Part shown: in pieces, positions 1 through 4,692 of the stretch
How the letters are laid out: each line of letters begins with the position of its first letter
Numbering within the stretch: position 1 is the stretch's first letter
DNA from: an uncultured Bacteroidales bacterium
Lineage (GTDB): Bacteria > Bacteroidota > Bacteroidia > Bacteroidales > Tenuifilaceae
Reading direction: 5' to 3'
DNA: 6,350 nt
Assembly: GCA_937915475.1 (NCBI GenBank)
Contig: CALGIR010000143.1
Span: 1 to 6,350 of the forward strand
Position numbers and translations under genes: made by a program
The notes under the pieces: generated by a model
Seen by the model: the letters and a program-made list of their open reading frames with translations, nothing else
Databases searched by the model: none
What the model was told of the DNA's origin: nothing

Positions 1-19
1 GGGTAAAGAAGTTGAAGAT

Positions 20-1195
20 CTAACTAAAGATGAAGTTATGGTTGTCTATATTTACAATTGAGACCTCCTCCCCAAAATCATTTATAATTACAAGCCTATA
101 CTCCCCCCGCTCAGGGAAGGCAAGTAAAACATTATCCAAAGAGTTATCTTCCAGCAAGTACTGGTAAACTGGTACACCGTCCTCTTCATTTAAGTAAAAT
201 AGTTGAATGAGTGTGGGTATATCGAATGGGTCACTCAAAAAATCGCTTACCGATTTGTAACTAAAGTTCATTAAACGGTACCATCCTGGTATATTAAGGG
301 TATCCTTAAGCTGATTCTGGATTATGATATAATCCTGACACTCGTTTTTTGACTCCACTAGGTAAAAATCTTTACACTGATTTGCTACAATTTGCACCCG
401 TGGCACTATTTGGGAGATATTAACCGAACTTAAGTTAAGCTTCTCCCTTAAAAAATAGCCCATTTTCCTATACTTTGAGTTCTTGCAATTGTTTTCGATA
501 CCCGAGAATACAACCAGTTTGCCATGCTCTGGGCTATAGCCATTGGCAATATTTTGTGCTTGGTTGGAGGCTCTTTCTGCGCCAAAGGTATCAGACTCAT
601 ATGGGATTAAAGTAAAACCCATCTTTATTGCTCTACGAATGGCATGTGCAAAAACTGGGTCGTTTATATAGATTCCTGTTTTTTTGTACAAAGGGTAACC
701 CCTCTCCACCAAGTTAGAGTCGAGCCACTCATGATTGTTAAGGGCCTCAACGGCTAAAAACCGGTAACCTGCTTCAAGCAGATGTGGTAGCTGGTTGTAT
801 AGGAATGCCCTATGCTCCGATTTATGATGGCTTTCGTTAAAAAACACAACATCATACTCTTGGTACACCTCGTTTAGTCCCAATTGCGATATTGCACTTT
901 CGGTAACATCGATACTTCTTTGGGTTTTGGGAAGCTGGTTTGCAATGGAATCTCGAATGTAGTAACACCGCTCAACCTTATTGTACTGGCCGAGAAAGGC
1001 CGATAAGGATCCGTAGGCTTGCCAAAAACTATTCTCGTACTCATGGCCTTTGTATATGTCTACACTGCTGCTAAGATTTTTATACGCATCAAAATAATTC
1101 TCCTTTTGTATGTGAACAAAGGGGAATGTCTCCTGTGATTGGCAAAATCCAATTGAGAAAATGTAAAGAACAGTAAGTAGTTTAAATCGAATCAT
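20..1195 (-). CDS. Secreted erythromycin-esterase/ChaN/TIKI-like protein, last gene of the RiPP operon
   Basis: A 391-residue protein with an N-terminal Sec signal (residues 1 to about 20: basic MIRFK, hydrophobic LLTVLYIFSIGF, then CQSQ). Phe before Cys18 argues against a lipobox, so it is probably periplasmic or secreted. Residues 115-152 (DVVFFNESHHKSEH, then LLEAGYRFLAVEAL) resemble the first metal/active-site block of the erythromycin esterase, ChaN and TIKI/TraB superfamily, with E121, H123, H124, H128 and E150 as candidate ligands. Residues 226-262 (KLVVFSG, then MGYFLREKLNL, then ISQ) match the second conserved block, but where relatives usually have G-x-G-H this protein reads G-I-E-N, so one conserved His appears lost. 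The C-terminal stretch (about 340-391) looks beta-rich, with EYRLVIINDFGEE. The ATG overlaps the 3' end of gwsS by 14 bases, implying translational coupling. Its base composition (about 40-45% GC in sampled lines) is higher than that of the two maturase genes. The fold assignment is family-level only; the substrate is unknown. It could be a hydrolase, a binding protein or a self-protection factor. Confidence 0.7.
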   Translation of the reverse strand: MIRFKLLTVLYIFSIGFCQSQETFPFVHIQKENYFDAYKNLSSSVDIYKGHEYENSFWQAYGSLSAFLGQYNKVERCYYIRDSIANQLPKTQRSIDVTESAISQLGLNEVYQEYDVVFFNESHHKSEHRAFLYNQLPHLLEAGYRFLAVEALNNHEWLDSNLVERGYPLYKKTGIYINDPVFAHAIRRAIKMGFTLIPYESDTFGAERASNQAQNIANGYSPEHGKLVVFSGIENNCKNSKYRKMGYFLREKLNLSSVNISQIVPRVQIVANQCKDFYLVESKNECQDYIIIQNQLKDTLNIPGWYRLMNFSYKSVSDFLSDPFDIPTLIQLFYLNEEDGVPVYQYLLEDNSLDNVLLAFPERGEYRLVIINDFGEEVSIVNIDNHNFIFS

Positions 1196-2147
1196 TTTTT
1201 TTACAGTTTAGAGGTTTAGAATATTTATTTGTTGGGTTTTCTGTAAATGCACGGCAATCGAGACAAGCATAACGGTATTCGCAAAGTTTACAGGTATCAA
1301 CACTATCCTTCGTCAAATACCACATCTTCTTAAAATCCTCCTTCTCAATAACATCAACAATAAAGTTGTCGGAAAGATTTCCAAAACTTTCCTCTAGATA
1401 CAAACAATTCTTAATTTCTCCAAATGAATTAATTGCAATTTTTCGATTAAGGCAATTATTGAACCTTAACGACTCACAATAAAAAGTGTAATTTAAAACA
1501 ATTGGGCATAACTCCTTTTCGCAAAGTTCTCGTGGCGATTTGTATTCGAAATATTTAAGTGAAGTATTTTTATAAACCTTTTGCCGTGTTTTTGAGTTAA
1601 ATATCTTAATGGAGTTTATTACATTTAATTGTCCAATCATTTTTTTTAAGCTGCGCCAAGGAGGTTCAGAATAAAACCAAACATCAACATTGTAAAACTC
1701 AAGTTGTTTTATCTGGGAAAATATTTTTAAAGATTGATCATCAGTCAAACCATTAATAATTAATACTAAATTAGTGCAATTTAAATTGCGAATTTGAGCT
1801 AGTAATCCAGAAAGCGAATAAGTTGAATTCAAACCATATTCAATTATTGCATTATTAACATAGTTTGGCACATCCCATTCATCGCTTATTGCAGGGAATA
1901 ATTCAGGTGTGGATGTAAGAAAACCAAGTTCTTTTGTTTCAAGATCCATAATTACCTTATATAGTTCAGCACTGTGTGTTCTCAATTCGTCCAAAGGGTA
2001 TTCCTCAATGAAAGGCAGGATTTCGCTTAGATTTTTATCAACCTCATAAATAGCCTGACGCTGATAGTCTAGAATTACCCCTTTATCTTCACCTTCTACA
2101 AAGATGCAATTAGTAAAAAGTTTAAAAAAAACATTTGAGTCATTCAT
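1182..2147 (-). CDS. gwsS: SPASM-domain peptide maturase partner, grasp-with-spasm system
   Basis: A 321-residue cytosolic protein whose C-terminal third carries a full SPASM-type cysteine pattern. C232, ten residues, G243, four residues and C248 fit the CX9-15GX4C half. C286xxC289, five residues, C295xxC298 and a distal C315 fit the second half. C209, C214 and C224 are extra cysteines just upstream. SPASM domains usually bind auxiliary [4Fe-4S] clusters in radical-SAM peptide maturases. Here the N-terminal two thirds contain only C14 and C124 and no CxxxCxxC, so there is no sign of a SAM-cleaving cluster. That combination, next to an ATP-grasp gene, matches the family I know as grasp-with-spasm system SPASM protein (TIGR04193). 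The start ATG shares four bases (ATGA) with the stop of the preceding small gene, fixing this start. Its role is probably to bind precursor or partner or to shuttle electrons; the exact chemistry is not visible. DNA here is very AT-rich (about 27% GC in one sampled line). Confidence 0.88.
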   Translation of the reverse strand: MNDSNVFFKLFTNCIFVEGEDKGVILDYQRQAIYEVDKNLSEILPFIEEYPLDELRTHSAELYKVIMDLETKELGFLTSTPELFPAISDEWDVPNYVNNAIIEYGLNSTYSLSGLLAQIRNLNCTNLVLIINGLTDDQSLKIFSQIKQLEFYNVDVWFYSEPPWRSLKKMIGQLNVINSIKIFNSKTRQKVYKNTSLKYFEYKSPRELCEKELCPIVLNYTFYCESLRFNNCLNRKIAINSFGEIKNCLYLEESFGNLSDNFIVDVIEKEDFKKMWYLTKDSVDTCKLCEYRYACLDCRAFTENPTNKYSKPLNCKKNDSI

Positions 2148-2311
2148 TTACAAACTGGTTTTATGGCTTTAATAATTAAAAACTGGTTGTTTTGATGAAG
2201 CTTACTCTCAGTAAATCTGTAAGAGTGAAAATGCTTAGGAATTACTAATTTGAACTTTTCGTTTAGATCAATTAGAGGATATTTTATTCTCTTGTATAAT
2301 ATTTTAGTCAT
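2144..2311 (-). CDS. Small basic protein (55 aa) translationally wedged between gwsG and gwsS
   Basis: Reading the minus strand from ATG at 2311-2309 gives 55 uninterrupted codons ending in TGA at 2146-2144. The protein begins MTKILYKRIKYPLIDLNEKF and ends FLIIKAIKPVCK. It has ten Lys, two Arg and three His against three acidic residues, so it is strongly basic, with one Cys at position 54. There is no signal peptide, membrane segment or GG leader, so it does not look like a second precursor of the same kind. Its start overlaps the last 8 bases of gwsG and its stop overlaps the gwsS start as ATGA, so it fills the apparent 156-base gap between the two enzymes exactly. This double coupling is the main evidence that it is translated. 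I do not recognise the family. It may be an accessory subunit or a recognition or adaptor protein; alternatively the reading frame serves mainly to carry ribosomes to gwsS. Confidence 0.68.
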   Translation of the reverse strand: MTKILYKRIKYPLIDLNEKFKLVIPKHFHSYRFTESKLHQNNQFLIIKAIKPVCK

Positions 2312-3287
2312 TTCTTTTATTCTTATTTATTAAACTATCTGCAACGATTTTCTCAAGATAATAATTGCACGGCACTGAAACCATTCCAAATTGTCCATTA
2401 GGGTTAACTTCAAGAAAGTAGAAGTGCCCGTCTTTATCTACAAGCATATCAATTGAACCTGTATCTAGACCTAACTTAACCATTAATGTATTAATCTTAA
2501 TGTTAATTTCATGGGGTAAACTAAAAGGAATTGTTCTATTTGGGTTTTCGTAATCATACCTTCTAAAATCAACCTTTGTTTGCAAATTTTTTTGAGAAAA
2601 TAACGCCATTGCATAATTAACTCCATCTATATGAAAGACTCTAATCTCATACTGTTTATCGATTTTCCTCTGGAAAAGTGAAGGAAAAAACTTCTCTGCT
2701 ATAAGCTGCCTGGCTGTATCGTTAAGGTCTACTGTATACGTAATTAATCTTTTTTTAACTCCAAGAGTATTAAAATCGGTTGAGTAAACCTCGCCTATGG
2801 CTTTAGTTATTAGGGGAGTTTCTGGAATTAATTTCTTTTGGCTAACAATAGCAGATTCTGGTATCTTTAAGCCAACAGCGGCAGCAGCCTCTAATACATT
2901 TAGTTTATTAAGATTTTTCTGAAGAATAGACCTCCCAAGGATTTTTTTTTTGGATAAACTTAGCTCAATAAACTCTTTGATGATATTTTTTTCATATATG
3001 CTATGGATTTTCAAACTTCTTGGCTCTACTTTAGTGGTAGTTTCAAGTTTAATGTTGTTAAAATGAAGTCCATTCCTTCTATACCAAACAACACTAATGT
3101 CATTTAAATCGAGCCTTTGTCCTTTTATCTCTAAAACAATGCTAGTAAGATTATTTTTAATAATAATACTTAAAACATTTACGTCATCCTCCTTGTTAAC
3201 TCTAACGAACTTTTCTTTTTTTAAAATCAACCAATCAATTACTTTGTCAGTAGTTTTATCAAGTTCTTCTGATAATATTAAAATCAT
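2304..3287 (-). CDS. gwsG: ATP-grasp RiPP maturase, grasp-with-spasm system
   Basis: A 327-residue cytosolic ATP-grasp enzyme, a normal length for microviridin/graspetide-type peptide ligases. The N-terminus MILILSEELDKTTDKVIDWL is the typical opening of this family, which supports the ATG used although no clear Shine-Dalgarno precedes it. VVWYRRNG (66-73) is the conserved pre-grasp WYRR segment. K162 in ITKAIGE is a likely ATP-binding Lys. FPSLFQRKIDKQYEIRVF (201-218) is the central Q..I.K..E.R element. R242/R243 in DFRRYD and the C-terminal GSIDMLVDKDG, then FLEVNPNGQF (277-300) supply the probable Mg ligands D280, E293 and N295. Such enzymes phosphorylate a core Asp/Glu carboxylate and join it to a Ser/Thr hydroxyl or Lys amine. 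The neighbouring SPASM protein points to the grasp-with-spasm subtype (TIGR04192). The ninth-to-last base onward overlaps the start of the small downstream gene. It is AT-rich relative to the flanking genes. Confidence 0.92.
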   Translation of the reverse strand: MILILSEELDKTTDKVIDWLILKKEKFVRVNKEDDVNVLSIIIKNNLTSIVLEIKGQRLDLNDISVVWYRRNGLHFNNIKLETTTKVEPRSLKIHSIYEKNIIKEFIELSLSKKKILGRSILQKNLNKLNVLEAAAAVGLKIPESAIVSQKKLIPETPLITKAIGEVYSTDFNTLGVKKRLITYTVDLNDTARQLIAEKFFPSLFQRKIDKQYEIRVFHIDGVNYAMALFSQKNLQTKVDFRRYDYENPNRTIPFSLPHEINIKINTLMVKLGLDTGSIDMLVDKDGHFYFLEVNPNGQFGMVSVPCNYYLEKIVADSLINKNKRND

Positions 3288-3483
3288 AAAATAATATTGC
3301 TAATTTAAATAGATTGCAGATAATACTCAATGCATTTAAAATGAAGTTCCGTATTCCAAGAAAAAGGTGTAATTGAAAGGAGCCTAGGAGATTGCCTAGA
3401 ACAAATTTTAAAGAAGATTAAAGAAGGTAGTGTAGAGTGGGAAGGCAAAACTGCCCCCCCACCTTAATTAATCTTATCAATAA
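3288..3483 (-). other. Spacer between precursor and gwsG with two hairpins
   Basis: This 196-base stretch holds no gene I can support. Just after the precursor stop it contains a G-rich hairpin (3439-3460) and further on a weaker one (arms CTAGG/CCTAG at 3384-3388 and 3395-3399, six-base loop). The last 80 bases before gwsG are extremely AT-rich with no Shine-Dalgarno. The layout fits a precursor transcribed at a higher level than the enzymes, but a separate promoter for gwsG cannot be pointed to with confidence. Confidence 0.5.
3439..3460 (-). terminator. Possible partial terminator/attenuator hairpin after precursor
   Basis: In the minus-strand RNA, a run of seven G followed by CA pairs with TGCC TTCCC across a four-base GTTT loop, giving nine pairs including two G-U wobbles. 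It begins 24 bases past the precursor stop. There is no solid U tract after it (the following bases are ACTCTACAC, with only scattered T-rich runs beyond), so it is at best a leaky terminator or an RNA-stability hairpin separating the precursor message from the maturase message. Confidence 0.4.
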
Positions 3484-3672
3484 TTACCTAACTGCATACA
3501 TTAAATCATGACTTCCTGGCTCATCCCAATCTCTAGGGAAATTTCCATGAGGAGTACAGGTTACCTCACATGTACCACAGCCATCACCACCCTTAACATT
3601 GTTAAGTTGTTCTACTTTTAAAACCTCAGAGCCTTTGTAATTCTGAATTTTCTTTAACAAATCCTTTTTCAT
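3484..3672 (-). CDS. GG-leader RiPP precursor peptide (62 aa), Cys/Thr/acid-rich core
   Basis: A 62-residue precursor. Leader residues 1-29 (MKKDLLKKIQNYKG, then VEQLNNVKGG) match the Bacteroidales GG-type natural-product precursor leader (compare TIGR04149), with expected cleavage after G28-G29. The core (30-62) begins DGCGTCEVTCTPHG and ends HDLMYAVR. It has C32, C35 and C39; hydroxyl residues T34, T38, T40 and S54; and acids D30, E36, D48, D50, E51 and D56. It has no Lys, so ATP-grasp chemistry would more likely give Thr/Ser esters than Lys amides. I chose the ATG at 3672: AGGAAAA-type sequence sits about 10 bases upstream (3683-3690). The longer open frame to 3822 starts only at a TTG and runs through a foldable GC-rich leader, so it is unlikely to be coding. 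It lies directly upstream of gwsG, its likely modifying enzyme. Export after leader removal is expected, but no transporter is present here. Confidence 0.85.
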   Translation of the reverse strand: MKKDLLKKIQNYKGSEVLKVEQLNNVKGGDGCGTCEVTCTPHGNFPRDWDEPGSHDLMYAVR

Positions 3673-3690
3673 AATAAAACATTTTTTCCT

Positions 3691-3812
3691 ACTCTTGCGA
3701 CTATTCGCAGGGCTTTTCGGATTACCGCCCACCAAAACCTCCCTTGGCGCCTTACGGTTGTTTTGGCATACCAAAGGTAAGTCACACCGGGGACATGGGG
3801 TGACCCCGGTGG
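3691..3812 (-). promoter_or_regulatory. GC-rich foldable leader upstream of the precursor (possible cis-RNA or repeat element)
   Basis: By hand count this stretch is about 57% GC, in an otherwise AT-rich neighbourhood. Three foldable units can be seen. The first is a perfect 8-bp hairpin CACCGGGG/CCCCGGTG (3785-3792 with 3804-3811, 11-base loop). The second is a nested structure in which TTACC/GGTAA (3722-3726 with 3776-3780) encloses CCAAAAC/GTTTTGG (3732-3738 with 3760-3766), with a GGCGCC palindrome inside. The third is a small hairpin TGCGA/TCGCA with a four-base loop (3696-3700 with 3705-3709), ending about 24 bases before the precursor ATG. It could be a cis-regulatory RNA in the precursor 5' leader or an inserted repeat. 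It matches no riboswitch class that I recognise. Confidence 0.45.
3785..3811 (-). repeat. Perfect 8-bp inverted repeat at the far end of the leader
   Basis: Arms CACCGGGG (3785-3792) and CCCCGGTG (3804-3811) flank an 11-base loop that itself contains GGGG. This is the strongest stem in the window. It lies 113 bases before the precursor start and could be a transcriptional operator, a terminator-like stem, or the first stem of a leader RNA. Confidence 0.5.
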
Positions 3813-3946
3813 TTTTTAACAAATAATTTGAAAATTAACAAAGCGCTACAATTACTTTAATGCGCTCATTTTATTGCACTTAAAACCAATAACACACAGG
3901 TATTAGCTTTTCAAAAAAAACACTTTTTGGTGCTAATTTAGAGCGA
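3813..3946. other. AT-rich spacer between HTH gene and precursor leader
   Basis: These 134 bases contain no gene. An inverted repeat AGCGC/GCGCT (3842-3846 with 3862-3866) encloses an ATTA/TAAT pair and is followed on the minus strand by a T-rich stretch, so it might end the HTH transcript or serve as a binding site. The precursor promoter should lie here, but I could not find a clean Bacteroidota -33 TTTG plus -7 TAnnTTTG pair at proper spacing. Confidence 0.4.
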
Positions 3947-4249
3947 TTACAAATAACGATAAAGGAAAGGGGAGGATAATAAACTATTCCCCTTCCCCAC
4001 AGGGTTATCGTCATTAGCAACCACAGGCTTAAACCCGAACTGAAAGGTTACGGGCGTGGTGTAGTAGTAGGTGTTACGCTGGTAACAATAACTAATTTCG
4101 GCACCCATCTGGCGCAGCTGGGCAATGTAGCGCTTTATGGTGCGCTCGGAAAAGCCCATACACTGGGCCAGCTCGGCGGGTGTTCCCGTGCTGCGGCTTT
4201 CAATTTTTTGGTGGAGCGTGACCAATAGATCTCTTGCTTTTAAAATCAT
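3947..4249 (-). CDS. Small HTH_11/DeoR-type DNA-binding protein
   Basis: A 100-residue protein. Residues 1-50 form a winged HTH: a first helix ILKARDLLVTLHQKIESR, then TGTPAELAQCMGFSERTIKRYIAQLRQMG. The SERTIKRYI segment is the recognition helix, and the TGTP turn is characteristic of small HTH proteins common in Bacteroidota. Residues 52-68 (ISYCYQRNTYYYTTPV) are the wing. The tail after about residue 75 is low in recognisable structure. There is no ligand-binding domain, so it may be a simple autoregulator or a regulator of the adjacent peptide genes. Two inverted repeats lie within 100 bases upstream of its ATG. It ends 274 bases before the precursor start, so it may or may not share a transcript with it. 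Its DNA is about 50% GC in a sampled line, clearly richer than gwsG and gwsS, suggesting a different history. Proteins of this type often sit beside peptide genes in this phylum; direct control here is an inference. Confidence 0.75.
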   Translation of the reverse strand: MILKARDLLVTLHQKIESRSTGTPAELAQCMGFSERTIKRYIAQLRQMGAEISYCYQRNTYYYTTPVTFQFGFKPVVANDDNPVGKGNSLLSSPFLYRYL

Positions 4250-4290
4250 TGCGTTTGTTGATTAATGGTTAATAAATAGGGTGAAACTGT

Positions 4291-4313
4291 GTAGAGGCAA
4301 TAAGCCCCTCTAC
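4291..4313 (-). promoter_or_regulatory. Inverted repeat in the HTH gene 5' region
   Basis: GTAGAGG (4291-4297) and CCTCTAC (4307-4313) are perfect 7-bp arms around a nine-base loop, ending 42 bases before the HTH ATG. As RNA it would form a stable hairpin in the leader; as DNA it is a candidate operator. No U tract follows, so a terminator is less likely. Confidence 0.45.
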
Positions 4314-4319
4314 TATATG

Positions 4320-4344
4320 TGTCGCCAATACCGGATTTGTGACA
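4320..4344 (-). promoter_or_regulatory. Imperfect 9-bp palindrome, candidate operator upstream of HTH gene
   Basis: TGTCGCCAA (4320-4328) faces TTTGTGACA (4336-4344) across TACCGGA; seven of nine positions are symmetric (consensus half-site TGTCrCmAA). The two-fold symmetry, the spacing and the position 71 bases before the HTH ATG fit a site for a dimeric regulator, possibly the HTH protein itself. Binding is inferred, not shown. Confidence 0.42.
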
Positions 4345-4692
4345 ATGATTTTTGAAGTTTTTTTTGGAAAAAATTAAGTTCGATGATTAACGGGCTGGTT
4401 TATTGCTGTTTGGATTTGTGTTTTTTTCTGACTGTCTGGGTAGATGAATGCCCCCGCTGCTATCCAAATCGATTTTGTGCAGTTGGAAACTTTTCGAGAG
4501 AACTCGACCCTGCCTGCGAGCCAGAACTTGGGAAGGCTGAACAGCCAATCTCCTCGGATGGCTTTTGCCACAGATAAAAATCATAAAGCAAATATTACCA
4601 ATTACTTTGCTTCGTTACCACACGATGCAACCGTGCAGTAGCAGGGGGTTTGCTTCGAAAGATAACTGCTGAAATTATTTAGCAACAAACTT

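Larger units (their letters stand above)
4250..4692. other. 443-base region with no supportable gene, rich in small hairpins
   Basis: Several open frames of about 65 codons run through here on both strands, but they overlap one another, lack plausible domains or ribosome sites, and look like chance frames. What can be seen are short stems: TCGAG/CTCGA (4494-4498 with 4503-4507); GGCT/AGCC (4535-4538 with 4543-4546); AGCC with ATC pairing to GATGGCT (4543-4550 with 4557-4563), which competes with the previous stem; and GGC/GCC (4560-4569). A nine-base direct repeat TTTGCTTCG occurs at 4606-4614 and 4649-4657. The lower end (4291-4344) holds two inverted repeats near the HTH gene. It could contain a small RNA, a long 5' leader or gene remnants; none can be proven by eye. 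Confidence 0.4.

Noticed and set aside
20..1195. Lipoprotein assignment for the esterase-like protein
   Set aside because: Cys18 is preceded by Phe (IGFC), which does not fit a lipobox; an ordinary signal peptide is more likely.
1182..2147. Classifying gwsS as a radical-SAM enzyme
   Set aside because: The N-terminal region has only two isolated Cys and no CxxxCxxC, so only the SPASM part is supported.
3097..3294. A 65-codon plus-strand frame antisense to the start of gwsG
   Set aside because: It is a shadow of the well-supported gwsG coding frame; its Ser/Leu/Phe-rich product reflects AT-rich complementary DNA.
3722..3811. Integron attC-like or group II intron remnant
   Set aside because: The stems suggested it, but I found no R'/R'' core sites with correct orientation and no domain V-like sequence, so the segment is described only as a structured element.
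3484..3822. A 112-residue version of the precursor starting upstream
   Set aside because: Its only upstream start is TTG at 3822, no in-frame ATG lies before 3672, and the added 50 codons run through a GC-rich foldable leader. The 62-residue form begins exactly where GG-type leaders normally do.
3813..3960. Bacteroidota -33/-7 promoter for the precursor
   Set aside because: Partial matches such as TAATTTTC and a TTTG after a T-run exist, but none pairs at the expected 19-21 base spacing.
4374..4641. Four overlapping frames of about 65 codons on both strands
   Set aside because: They overlap one another in different frames and strands, have no recognisable motif or ribosome site, and have compositions typical of chance frames.
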